From positions 1 through 64,000 of the forward strand of contig NZ_BNJW01000005.1 in NCBI RefSeq assembly GCF_015751045.1: a stretch of 64,000 bases of DNA, in the 5' to 3' direction. Shown in pieces: positions 54,285-63,733 of the stretch. Position 1 is the first letter of the stretch; every line of letters starts with the position of its first letter. The position numbers and the translations under genes are program-made. The notes beneath the pieces were generated by a model. That model did no database searches and was not told the origin of the DNA. It was given only the letters and a program-made list of their open reading frames with translations. This DNA is from Enterococcus lactis. Lineage in GTDB: Bacteria; Bacillota; Bacilli; Lactobacillales; Enterococcaceae.

Positions 54285-55382
54285 TCATCTATTTTGTTTA
54301 AATCTTTTTACAGAAAACATCATTGTTATGCCTAATAGAATGATTCCGCTCCACAGTATGACTTTATTTTGTGCTTCTCCAGATTTTGGCAGCTGTTTAT
54401 TTTTCGTATCAGGACTAGCAAGGATTGTATCTTTGCTACTTTTTAAAGTCTCAGCTGGGTGAGGGTTATCAAATCGTTGTGTTTGTGTATTCTGCTTCTC
54501 TTTATTTATTTGTTGAATGGTTGTATCTATTTTTTGACTCTCTTTCTTTTCATCCTTTTGGGTGCTTATCTCTTTTGCCGTTATATTTGTTTCAGGTGTT
54601 TTTTCTGGCATTTCTGGGGACACATCTGGCTTTTCTTCAGGAACCCTATTTGGTGGTTCTGGAGTCACATCTGGTTTCTCTGGATTCTCGGTTTCATTAT
54701 CTGTGCCTGGTTTTTCTTCGGGAGTTGTTTCAGGTTTTGATTCATTGTCTGGCTCCGGCTTCATTTCTGTATCAGGCTCTTCACCAGATTCTATTTCCGG
54801 TTGCTGTTCTCCGTCTGGATTTTCTGTAGGCGGTATATCAGGCTTGTTTTCATTTTCTGGTTTATCCGTTGGTTCCCCAACAAGATCTCCTCCTCCTGAG
54901 TCGATTGCTGAATCTTGCTCAACTGTCTGCCGTTGACTATACGGCGTCAAATAATGAAGATCGTTCGGTAAGCCATCTGCTACTTTGACAGTAAACAGTG
55001 CTGGTTTTAGCAAGTCCTGATTTAATGTGACGGTGAAAGTAAATGTTGCTTGCTTGTGTTGGATAGACAAAGTATTCTCGTCGTAACTGATCAATAAAGC
55101 AGGGTCAACATTCTCAAATGTAACAGCTGATTGTCGTATCGGTGCTAAGTCTCCCGAATAATCAACTGTTGCTTTGATGGTCGCTGTTTGTCCTTTTTTC
55201 AATTTTGTGACACCTGAATTGAAGGAAGAAAATTCATCTTGGAAAGTAATTCGATTAACATTGGCCCATTTGGTTTCTGCCCAATTTGCTGTTCCTATCT
55301 CCTCTGTATGCACTGTCTGATTTATAGTAAGCGATAAGCTTAAGGCTGTAAATGTTGAGATTAAGATGGTTGGATATCTCAT
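54285..55382 (-). CDS. LPxTG-anchored surface protein with proline/acidic-rich stalk
   Basis: 365 residues. The start at 55382 follows GGAGTGAGAG. Signal peptide (about 1-25); an N-terminal beta-rich domain (about 30-160) with KWANVNRITFQDEFSSF; then a Pro/Glu/Asp-rich stalk with repeated PDxxPE/EKPD units (about 175-270); a Lys/Gln/Thr stretch; and the sorting signal LPKSGE, hydrophobic helix and KRFKQNR tail. Cell-wall anchored by sortase A. It is divergent from an Mga-type regulator. I cannot assign it to a named adhesin. Confidence 0.85.
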   Translation of the reverse strand: MRYPTILISTFTALSLSLTINQTVHTEEIGTANWAETKWANVNRITFQDEFSSFNSGVTKLKKGQTATIKATVDYSGDLAPIRQSAVTFENVDPALLISYDENTLSIQHKQATFTFTVTLNQDLLKPALFTVKVADGLPNDLHYLTPYSQRQTVEQDSAIDSGGGDLVGEPTDKPENENKPDIPPTENPDGEQQPEIESGEEPDTEMKPEPDNESKPETTPEEKPGTDNETENPEKPDVTPEPPNRVPEEKPDVSPEMPEKTPETNITAKEISTQKDEKKESQKIDTTIQQINKEKQNTQTQRFDNPHPAETLKSSKDTILASPDTKNKQLPKSGEAQNKVILWSGIILLGITMMFSVKRFKQNR

Positions 55383-55529
55383 AACTCTCTCACTCCTTGA
55401 TTTTTTTGTATGCAAGAAATAAGATAGTAGAGATTGTGCCTATATGTTTACTGTCTTTTTGTCTAGATTCATGAAAAAAACAGTAATATTTTCAAGTTTT
55501 AACAATTTAAGTAAAAAGGAGCGCCCTTC

Positions 55530-57082
55530 ATGCAAACCCAAGAAGCGATAAAAACGTATCTTTTAAAGAAAAAAAGCAATACAAAATTAGATATTTTTCT
55601 TTTCCTGTCTGAACATCGTTTCTTTATTACTACACAATATTTAGCAGATCATTTCCATATGTCTGAATCAAATTTTCTATTATACATCAAAGAATTAGAA
55701 CAAGATTTTGAGCGTCTAAATCTAACAGAATTGCATATTGATAAACAAAAACCTTTTTTGAAGTTGAATTTTGAAGGAATTGATCCGGCTTATTGCTACT
55801 ATCGTCTATTTGGAAGGTACTGCAACGAATCGGTCAGTTATGAGATCTTGACTTCTTTGTTCAGTTGTCAGACAAATTCGATTATCAGTTTAAGTCAGCA
55901 AACGAACTATAGTGCCTCTTATCTGTATACGAAAATGAAAAAAATCAATGCATTTTTAGCATTGTATGGTTTGTCTGTCTCCTTTTCTAATAATGGAAGA
56001 AAGTCCTTTTCTGGAAAAGAAGTACAAATCCAATATGCAGCATTAGATATTTATTGGAATATCTTTTCAAGTACTGCTACAGATTTTTATGATGAAGAAC
56101 CACAGGTAGTTGCTTTTATGATGAATACTTTTTTTAAAAAAGAGGTACTTGACCGACTGAATAGCGGTATGATGGATAAATTATATTTGCTGTTGAAAAT
56201 ATGTAAAGAGAATTTTCCGGCTACTTCTGTGAAAGGTGTGCAAAGAGAGTTTGAGGAGTATGAATATATTGACTTTTTTATTGATCCCTCTGTCGATATT
56301 TTGCGTCCCAATCTGCCAATTTGTCGCGAACAACGCATCCTAGTGAATATTTTAGCTCGGCTCTCTATCACGAAAATCGAATCAGAAAAAACAAGTTTGG
56401 AGCAATACGAACTTTTAAGAAAAGCAAATGTTCCTCATGTTCTTTATTCAAGAAAAATGGTGGAATCCTTTTGTACTGTATTTGATTTGTTTATGCCTGA
56501 AAAAGAAAAGATTCTTTACTCGTTGGCGTTCGCACGAAATAAACTTTATAATGGATTTCTTAACTTCAATCAACCAAATACGCCCCTTCCTACTTTTATG
56601 CTTTATCAAGAGCATAACGTATTGAAAGAAATCCAAACAGCTATTGAACGATTTTACATGGATTTCAGAGAACAAAATCAACATATGCTGCCAGATATTT
56701 TAGAAAAAGAAAATGTGCTATGGATGGTCGAAGATCTAGTACATTTATATGATCGTTACAAAAAACAACCGCTGATCGTGATTGGTGTGAACTATACGCG
56801 TGATTTTTATATCAGTAAAGATTTGATTGTTAAGATAGAACAAATTTTTTCAAATGAATCGATCAAAATACAAAACGATTTTATGGAGAACTGTAACATC
56901 GTTATCAGTGACTGCCCTTTGAAACAGTTGCCTTCCCACATCAAAAAATATATATTTTAAAGGGAATCATCACACCAGAAGATTGGAAAAAAGTGATTAT
57001 GAGGATTTCAGAATATATTTTTGAATTAAAAGAAGAGGCTCTTATGAACCAATCGGAAAAAGAAAATCAAGATAACCTCTAG
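55530..57082 (+). pseudogene. Mga-family regulator, frameshifted near C-terminus
   Basis: The open frame (476 codons) ends TAA at 56958-56960 with ...IKKYIF. The next frame continues with KGIITPEDWKKVIMRISEYI to a TAG at 57080-57082, with good ribosomal codon use and no start codon of its own. Adding one T to the T4 run (56955-56958) rejoins the two, so about 40 residues are lost. The N-terminal HTH (ITTQYLADHFHMSESNF) is intact, so DNA binding may survive; the lost tail lies in the EIIB-like end that affects multimer formation in this family. Divergent from the LPxTG gene. Loss could be biological or a sequencing error. Confidence 0.7.
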
Positions 57083-57098
57083 TTCCTAGACCAAAGAA

Positions 57099-57145
57099 GT
57101 GACATAAATCCGTATACTGTTGAAAAGCATACGGATTTATGTCAC
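57099..57145. terminator. Bidirectional terminator between Mga-like gene and uxuA
   Basis: Perfect 17-bp arms (GTGACATAAATCCGTAT and its complement) around a 13-base loop, with AAAAAT on the right side. Confidence 0.88.
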
Positions 57146-57192
57146 AAAAATTTGAATATCTTTTTCTTTTACATAATAAAATTATAAATTAT

Positions 57193-58278
57193 TTACTGGT
57201 TTTCTTTACGTTCGTTTCCTTTTTCAATTGCTTCCCATAATCCATTTAGATATACCGCACCTAATGCTCGATCATATAAGCCATATCCTGGTCTTCCTGT
57301 CTCATTCCAAATCATTCTGCCATGATCAGGGCGGATGTATCCGTCAAATCCGTTGTCATACATTGTTTTTAGTATACGGTACATGTCTAATGAACCGTAT
57401 TCTGATTTATGCGGTGCCTCATAGAAATCTCGATTATCTAAAAACTTGATATTTCGAACGTGAGCAAATGGGATCCGGTCTCTTTGGCAAAATTCTGCTA
57501 AAATTTCATACACATCATTTTCTGGATCTTCTGCAATACTTCCTGTACAAAGAGTGATTCCGTTAGAAGGACTGTCTACTACTCGGCACAACCAATCTAG
57601 GTCTTCTCGATTCTTTACGATTCGAGGTAATCCAAAAATCGAGTACGGCGGGTCATCTGGGTGTACAGCCATTTTGACCCCTACCTCTTCACATGTCGGG
57701 ATGATTGATTGAAGAAAATAAGCAAAATTTTCTCGAAGTTTTTCTTCGTCTATTGATGCATACGCTTCAAGCAAAGATTTGATATGAGCTAAGCGTTCAG
57801 GTTCCCACCCCGGCAACTCGAATTCATTGCTGGACTGTTCGATGCGTTCGACGATTTCTTTTGGATCAGCTGGAATATCAGCGGATATAAAAGCTAACGT
57901 AGATGAGCCATCTTCTAAGCGGTAATCAAGATCAGATTTGACCCAATCAAATACAGGCATAAAATTATAGCAGATGACTTCTATTCCATATTCTGCCAAG
58001 TTTCGAATCGTCTGCTTATAGTTTTCGATATACTGCTCACGGGATGGTAAACCAATTTTAATGGCATCATGCACATTGACGCTTTCGATAACCTTTAGTG
58101 TCAATCCACGAGACTCAATTTCTTCTTTTAATTCTTTGATCCGTTCCCTAGGCCACACTTCTCCTACTGGTATATCCATCAATGTGCCTACAATACCTTT
58201 GACTGCAGGTATTTGTCTGATTTCATCTAAAGCAATCTTTTCCTCTTGTGAACCCTACCATCTAAAAGTCATTTCCAT
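57193..58278 (-). pseudogene. uxuA: Mannonate dehydratase UxuA interrupted by an in-frame amber codon
   Basis: From ATG 58278 the frame reads MEMTFRW, then TAG (58255-58257), then GSQEEKIALDEIRQIPAVKG, DIPVGEVWPRERI and the complete rest of UxuA (about 361 codons in all). UxuA proteins have Tyr in the W-Y-G motif here, so TAT/TAC has changed to TAG. The enzyme dehydrates D-mannonate to KDG in the hexuronate pathway; conserved blocks VKMAVHPDDPPYSIFGLPRI and HVRNIKF are intact. Re-initiation at the internal TTG/ATG near 58182 would lack the N-terminal strand and has no ribosome site. The ATG shares its first base with the uxuB stop. Confidence 0.8.
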
Positions 58279-59915
58279 TATAAAGTTCCTCCATGTTCTT
58301 GTAAGTAATTCTGTAATGTTTTTCGTACGGCATTGGGTCCTGCCAACATTTTGATGAACATTCCTTCTATTTTTCTGCCAATCTCAGCTTGATAAAGATC
58401 TACACCAAAAATTTCTTTATTTGACAAAATAGGAACAATTTTCTCTTGGATATGTGAGGTATCTTGCGTACCCAATTGAATATCAGAAAGCCTGTGCTGA
58501 AGTTCCACCAGCAAAGGATCTGGACTCGGTGTGAATGGTTTTCCTTGATCATCAAGGCCAATAAGGTATCGAAGCCAAGCAGCGAGAATCAATGGGATGA
58601 ACACAAGAGTCTGCGGGTCCTTATTTTCTATTTCCATATATTTTTTAATCGTCTCACCGTAACGAATCGCCACCTTTTGAGAGGTATCCGTGGCGATTCG
58701 CTGAGGCATGTCAGGAATATTTGGATTAGAAAATCGCACAGTGACTACTTCTTCAAGAAAGGTCTTTGGATCAATGATTCCAGGCGATTCTACGACTGGA
58801 GGACCTTCATTGTACCCGATTTCAGAAACTAACAGTGACAAATCTGGATCTTTCATCTCTTCAGCTATACTCCTATAACCCAGTAAACAACCCATAATAG
58901 CTAAAGCCGTATGCAAAGGATTAAGACAAGTCGTCACTTTCATCGTATCTGCTTTATCTACCGTTGCACGATCAGTCAAGAACACTCCAGCTTTTTCGAA
59001 TCTCGGACGTCCGTTTGGAAAATGATCTTCCATGATTAAATAATGGATATCTTCTGTATTGACGAATGGCGCAATATTGGTTCCCTTTGCGGTTTGCAAG
59101 ATCGACATATTTAAAAAGCCTTCTTCTGCCAACATTCTGCTAACTGATATGGAAGGATTCGGAGTGATACGATCAATCATTGTCCATGGAAACGCAACGA
59201 TTTCTTCATTCGATAAGTATTGGATAAATGTTTCTGGTACATAACCTTCCTTTTGCCATTCTTTTGCGATCGCTAGCAACGAAGTACGTAATTGACTGCC
59301 GTTTTGTGAAAAATTATCTGTAGAGACAAGTGCAATCGGCCAAGCTCCCGATAAAAACCGTCTATAAAGTAGTGCAGCAAGAATACTCATCGTATGTGAT
59401 GGCTTTTTCGGACCATTTTTTATATCAACTGCAATCGGTCCTATATATTTATTACTTGTATCTTTCAATCGATAACCTTTTTCAGTAATAGCAAAAGTAA
59501 CTAATTGTAAACTCGGATTTTCAAAGTGACCAATCATCTTAGCAAAGTGTTCCGAACAATCTGGATGACAATACAGACTGTCAGCTGTCGCAGCTAATAC
59601 ACGTTTGATAAATTTTCCACTGCTTGGCATGACCACTTCAAGAACCAAATCATCAAAAACTAGGTAAGCCTTTTCAATTATTTCTTCATCGAATGTTTCA
59701 CAAACAATGACACCAGTGGGCAATTCGCCTTGATCCGCTAAACATTGAGCGATTTCTGCATGAAATCCTCGATAAAGATTTCCGCCACCAAAATGGATCC
59801 AGACAGGATTTCTTTGTCCAGTTTCTCTTAATGATGCACGGTCAAAATGAGGTATTTCTACTTCTTTTTGAGATAATTCAGGAATAAAGTTCTCCCAGTT
59901 GTTTAAATCAATCAT
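58278..59915 (-). CDS. uxuB: Mannitol dehydrogenase family / fructuronate reductase UxuB
   Basis: 545 residues. N-terminal Rossmann segment VWIHFGGGNLYRGFHAE, then ALVSTDNFSQNG, FPWTMIDRITPNPS, and the C-terminal helical domain with KVTTCLNPLHTALAI, which are marks of the polyol/uronate dehydrogenases. It reduces fructuronate to mannonate with NADH, the step before UxuA. It is first in the unit and translationally coupled to uxuA. AGGGGAGG lies upstream. Confidence 0.88.
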   Translation of the reverse strand: MIDLNNWENFIPELSQKEVEIPHFDRASLRETGQRNPVWIHFGGGNLYRGFHAEIAQCLADQGELPTGVIVCETFDEEIIEKAYLVFDDLVLEVVMPSSGKFIKRVLAATADSLYCHPDCSEHFAKMIGHFENPSLQLVTFAITEKGYRLKDTSNKYIGPIAVDIKNGPKKPSHTMSILAALLYRRFLSGAWPIALVSTDNFSQNGSQLRTSLLAIAKEWQKEGYVPETFIQYLSNEEIVAFPWTMIDRITPNPSISVSRMLAEEGFLNMSILQTAKGTNIAPFVNTEDIHYLIMEDHFPNGRPRFEKAGVFLTDRATVDKADTMKVTTCLNPLHTALAIMGCLLGYRSIAEEMKDPDLSLLVSEIGYNEGPPVVESPGIIDPKTFLEEVVTVRFSNPNIPDMPQRIATDTSQKVAIRYGETIKKYMEIENKDPQTLVFIPLILAAWLRYLIGLDDQGKPFTPSPDPLLVELQHRLSDIQLGTQDTSHIQEKIVPILSNKEIFGVDLYQAEIGRKIEGMFIKMLAGPNAVRKTLQNYLQEHGGTL

Positions 59916-59933
59916 TTTTCCCCTCCCAAACTA

Positions 59934-60037
59934 ACATATCAGTTTTTGTCTTCAAATGAATTTTATGCAATAAAAACCGCTATGTCAATCAAAATTTTAC
60001 TATTTGTACAAATCTACGAGTTAAAGTGACATATCAG
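59934..60037. promoter_or_regulatory. Direct repeat ACATATCAG in the uxuB-GntR divergent spacer
   Basis: ACATATCAG occurs at 59934-59942 (18 bp from the uxuB start) and 60029-60037 (61 bp from the GntR start). One site faces each divergent gene, which suits control by the GntR protein. Confidence 0.6.
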
Positions 60038-60098
60038 ATTGTTTTTCAGATCTCTTCTGTTATACTACGTTCATAGAAATGATTTTGGAGGTATAAAA

Positions 60099-60758
60099 AT
60101 GAAAAGTAGCTTGCAATCTCAAGCTTACCAAGCGATTCGTAAACAAATCATCTATGCGGACCTAGAACCTGGAAGAAAAATATCTGAAAAAGCGCTGGAG
60201 GAACATCTTTCTATCGGCCGGACCCCCATTCGCGAAGCATTGATTCAACTACGTCAGCAAGAACTCGTGTACACAGTTCCTCAAAGTGGTACGTATGTTT
60301 CAAGAATCAATCTCTATTCTGCAGAAAATGCTCGATTTGTTCGAGAACAATTAGAACAGCAAATCATGATTGAATGCTGTTCTAAATTGGACCATCAAAC
60401 ACGAATAGTGTTAGAAACGATTTTAAAAGAACAAGAAAAAGCAGCCCAAATAAAGGATGAACGTGCGTTTTTTCGTGCAGATAATTTATTTCATGAAGCT
60501 TGTTTCGAAATTGCCGGCAGAAAAGAAGTTTGGAACTGGTTAGATGACCACAATACCCATTTAGAACGTTTTCGTTGGTTAAGAGTGACCATACAAGGGC
60601 TTCCATGGGAAACGATCATGGAACAACATGAAGATTTATTCAGAGCATTAGTCGATAAAAAACCAGAAGAAGCTCGTTTTCAAACGGGATTGCACTTGCA
60701 CATGATGCTGAAAGAACAAGAAACTGTCACTCAACGTTATCCTGAGTATTTCAAGTAG
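60099..60758 (+). CDS. GntR-family (FadR/FCD) regulator of hexuronate genes
   Basis: 219 residues. The winged helix is AYQAIRKQIIYADLEPGRKI, SEKALEEHLSIGRTPIREAL, and the C-terminal FCD helical ligand domain follows (metal-type residues in RADNLFHEACFEIAG and HLHMMLK). The start at 60099 follows TTGGAGG. Divergent from uxuB, so it probably is the UxuR/KdgR-like regulator of that operon, with an acid sugar as effector. Confidence 0.83.
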   Translation: MKSSLQSQAYQAIRKQIIYADLEPGRKISEKALEEHLSIGRTPIREALIQLRQQELVYTVPQSGTYVSRINLYSAENARFVREQLEQQIMIECCSKLDHQTRIVLETILKEQEKAAQIKDERAFFRADNLFHEACFEIAGRKEVWNWLDDHNTHLERFRWLRVTIQGLPWETIMEQHEDLFRALVDKKPEEARFQTGLHLHMMLKEQETVTQRYPEYFK

Positions 60759-60836
60759 TTGTATTTTCTTATGCCTCTTCCATTTTATAATTAACCAGCG
60801 TTTTTGAGTAATCTTTATTAAATAACAAAATATTCA

Positions 60837-60866
60837 TTGACTTTCTAACTCCAACTAAATTACAAT
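60837..60866 (+). promoter_or_regulatory. ahpC promoter
   Basis: TTGACT (60837-60842), 18 bp, TACAAT (60861-60866), 37 bp upstream of the ahpC ATG, which follows GGAGG. Confidence 0.65.
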
Positions 60867-60874
60867 CATTATAA
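60860..60874. promoter_or_regulatory. PerR box upstream of ahpC
   Basis: TTACAATCATTATAA differs at one base from the PerR consensus TTATAATNATTATAA and overlaps the -10 element, so PerR would block transcription until peroxide oxidises it. Confidence 0.8.
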
Positions 60875-60902
60875 ATAAATAATTATTATTGGAGGTTTTA
60901 CT

Positions 60903-61466
60903 ATGTCATTGATTGGGAAAAAAATCGAAGAATTTAACGTTCAAGCTTATCATCAAGGAGAATTTTTAGAAATTAGCGAGAAAGACCTTATGGGGAATTG
61001 GAGCATCCTATGTTTCTACCCAGCAGATTTCACTTTTGTTTGCCCCACTGAACTAGAAGACTTACAAGAACAATACAGCACCTTGAAATCTTTGGGTGTT
61101 GAAGTCTTTTCTTGCTCTACAGATACCCATTTTACTCACAAAGCATGGCATGATACATCAGATGCTATCGGTAAAATCGAATACACGATGATTGGCGATC
61201 CTTCGCATCGGATTTCTCGTATTTTTGATGTGTTGGATGAAGAACAAGGATTAGCTCAACGAGGAACATTTATTATTGATCCAGACGGCATCGTTCAAGC
61301 TATGGAAATCAATGCAGATGGAATTGGCCGTGATGCTAGTGCACTGATTGATAAGATACGGGCTGCTCAATATGTACGTACCCACCCAGGTGAAGTTTGT
61401 CCGGCAAAATGGAAAGAAAGTGGCGAAACATTGAAACCAAGTTTTGATCTTGTTGGAAAAATTTAG
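60903..61466 (+). CDS. ahpC: Alkyl hydroperoxide reductase AhpC
   Basis: 187-residue typical two-cysteine peroxiredoxin. The peroxidatic Cys is in [11 protein letters not shown] (about 47) and the resolving Cys in [10 protein letters not shown] (about 166). It reduces hydrogen and organic peroxides in the cytoplasm and is recycled by AhpF encoded 9 bp downstream. Start follows GGAGG. Confidence 0.95.
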   Translation: MSLIGKKIEEFNVQAYHQGEFLEISEKDLMGNWSILCFYPADFTFVCPTELEDLQEQYSTLKSLGVEVFSCSTDTHFTHKAWHDTSDAIGKIEYTMIGDPSHRISRIFDVLDEEQGLAQRGTFIIDPDGIVQAMEINADGIGRDASALIDKIRAAQYVRTHPGEVCPAKWKESGETLKPSFDLVGKI

Positions 61467-61475
61467 GTGGTCGAC

Positions 61476-63005
61476 ATGTTAGATAAAGAAACTAAACAAA
61501 ACCTCGAACAATATTTAGCACTGATTGAATCTCCTATTGTTTTTTCTGTTAGTTTGGATACTAGTGAAAATAGTCAAAAATTAGCAGAATTTACGAAGGA
61601 AATATCAGAAATGTCTCCTAAAATCTCTTGGGAAAAAAAAGAGTTGATGCGGACACCTAGTTTTTCTATCAGCCCTCTTGGCAAAGAAAGTGGAATTATT
61701 TTTGCTGGTATCCCCCTCGGTCATGAATTTGCTTCTTTTTTACTAGCACTGTTACAAATTAGTGGACGGGCACCAAAAATCAGTGAGTCTTTGAGTCTCA
61801 AAATCAAACAAATCAAACAAAAGCTGCATTTTGACAGTTATGTTAGCTTGACTTGTCACAATTGCCCGGACGTTGTACAGGCATTGAATATATTAGCTGT
61901 ATTAAATCCAAATATTACTCATACGATGATTGAAGGCGGTATGTTCCAAAAAGAAATTGATGATAAACAAATCATGGCAGTGCCAACAGTGTTTTTAAAT
62001 GGTGAAGAATTTAGTAGCGGACGCATGACGATCGAACAAATCGTTGAAAAAATCACTGGTCCTTTGGTTGAAGAAGAATTATTTGAAAAAAAACCTTATG
62101 ATGTATTAGTGGTCGGTGGCGGACCAGCAGCTAGTAGTGCAGCTATCTATGCAGCACGTAAAGGAATCCGCACAGGGATTGTTGCTGACTCCTTCGGTGG
62201 ACAAGTCGTTGAAACACTGGGAATTGAAAACATGATTGGTACCCTTTACACAGAAGGGCCAAAATTAATGCAGCAAGTAGAAAATCATGTGCGTAGTTAC
62301 CCTATCGATATTATGATCAATCAAGAGGCTGTTTCCTTAAATAAAGAGCAAGATTTTATCAATATCGGCTTGGCTAACGGTATATCACTTCAAGCAAAAA
62401 CTGCAATTATTGCGACAGGTGCGCACTGGCGTTCTATCAATGTACCGGGCGAAAAAGAGTTTAAAAATAAAGGAATTGCTTATTGTCCACACTGTGACGG
62501 TCCTCTATTTAAAGGAAAAGAGATTGCTGTTATCGGCGGTGGTAATTCTGGTGTTGAAGCAGCAATTGATTTGGCTGGGTTAGCAAAACATGTATATGTT
62601 CTAGAATTCTTACCAGAATTAAAAGCAGATCAAATCTTACAGGATAAACTAGTCTCTCTTGCGAATGTCACTGTTATCAAACATGCAGCGACGAAAGAAA
62701 TCAGCGGTACGAATCAGGTAGAATCTCTCTCCTATATCGATCGCCGTACGATGGAGATGCATACACTAGCTGTTTCAGGAGTATTCATTCTAGTCGGCTT
62801 ACTCCCTAATACGGATTGGCTAGATGGAACGATCGAAATGAATCCAAGAAATGAAATAGTGACCGAGAAAAATGGCGCAACGAATATCCCCGGCGTTTTC
62901 GCAGCTGGTGATTGTACAGATAGTCCATACAAACAAATCATCGTTTCAATGGGTTCAGGAGCTACTGCAGCTTTAGGAGCATTCGATTATCTGATGCGCA
63001 CTTGA
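61476..63005 (+). CDS. ahpF: AhpF, NADH-dependent AhpC reductase
   Basis: 509-residue flavoprotein. N-terminal double thioredoxin domain with the CxxC site TCHNCPD (about 129), then FAD-binding [19 protein letters not shown], the second redox pair CPHCDGP, the NADH-binding [16 protein letters not shown] and the terminal [16 protein letters not shown]. The start at 61476 follows AGGTGG; it passes electrons from NADH to AhpC. Co-transcribed with ahpC. Confidence 0.95.
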   Translation: MLDKETKQNLEQYLALIESPIVFSVSLDTSENSQKLAEFTKEISEMSPKISWEKKELMRTPSFSISPLGKESGIIFAGIPLGHEFASFLLALLQISGRAPKISESLSLKIKQIKQKLHFDSYVSLTCHNCPDVVQALNILAVLNPNITHTMIEGGMFQKEIDDKQIMAVPTVFLNGEEFSSGRMTIEQIVEKITGPLVEEELFEKKPYDVLVVGGGPAASSAAIYAARKGIRTGIVADSFGGQVVETLGIENMIGTLYTEGPKLMQQVENHVRSYPIDIMINQEAVSLNKEQDFINIGLANGISLQAKTAIIATGAHWRSINVPGEKEFKNKGIAYCPHCDGPLFKGKEIAVIGGGNSGVEAAIDLAGLAKHVYVLEFLPELKADQILQDKLVSLANVTVIKHAATKEISGTNQVESLSYIDRRTMEMHTLAVSGVFILVGLLPNTDWLDGTIEMNPRNEIVTEKNGATNIPGVFAAGDCTDSPYKQIIVSMGSGATAALGAFDYLMRT

Positions 63006-63024
63006 ACTATAAAGATTGTACAAA

Positions 63025-63205
63025 AGACAGATAGGGGTTGTGAGCCTGCCGTTCAGCTCCGAGTCACAAGGAACAATTTCAATAAACAGTTTCTCATGTT
63101 TGTTGAATATTGTGACCTGTGGCTGAGGAGTAGGCATGAGAACACCGTTTATTCGAAAAAAAGGATTGTGATAAGAATTTTGTCACAATCCTTCTTGTCT
63201 TTTTT
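63025..63205 (-). repeat. MITE-like intergenic element, copy C, with terminator hairpin
   Basis: On the minus strand: hairpin AAGGATTGTGACAAAATTC/ATCACAATCCTTT (63160-63195), then TTCGAATAAACGGTGTTCTC, an interior with a long imperfect hairpin, and a right end CTCACAACCCC near 63042. The left part matches copies A and D. On the plus strand the same hairpin follows ahpF and can terminate it. Confidence 0.65.
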
Positions 63206-63284
63206 TTTGAATAATCACTTTTTCTTCTCTTTTTCTTATATACTATAAGTAGTAAATAGTTTGAGAGAAGAAAGGTGACTGATT

Positions 63285-63635
63285 ATGGCGCAAAATCGTA
63301 TTTTTAAGACAAGTTTTGCAAGCGTTTATCCTATGTATGTAGCAAAAGCAGAGAGAAAAGATCGTACAAAAGAGGAAGTAGATGAAATCATTTGCTGGCT
63401 GACAGGTTATTCCCAAACAGAACTAGAAGAGCAACTACAAAAACAAGTGACTTTCGAACAATTTTTTGCGGAAGCCCCTGCCCCCAATCCTTCTCGTTCT
63501 TTGATTACAGGTGTTGTTTGTGGTGTGCGAGTAGAAAACATCGAGGATAACTTGATGAAAGAAATTCGTTATTTAGATAAAATGATCGATGAGCTAGCAA
63601 AAGGCAAAAAAATGGAAAAGATCCTCAGAAAATGA
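63285..63635 (+). CDS. DUF2200 family protein
   Basis: 116 residues: [40 protein letters not shown] and [25 protein letters not shown] are diagnostic of DUF2200. Soluble, with no established activity. Start follows GAAAGGTGAC. It lies between the intergenic repeat and a DUF308 gene; the next gene starts about 100 bp on with its own GGAGG. Confidence 0.85.
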   Translation: MAQNRIFKTSFASVYPMYVAKAERKDRTKEEVDEIICWLTGYSQTELEEQLQKQVTFEQFFAEAPAPNPSRSLITGVVCGVRVENIEDNLMKEIRYLDKMIDELAKGKKMEKILRK

Positions 63636-63733
63636 TCTTTCTTAAGAAGCTCTTCTCCTTCACTCATTTTGTAACGTTTGATTTGGTAAAATGACTAGTT
63701 CACGTTAAAATAAGTCAAAGGAGGTTTTCTTAT

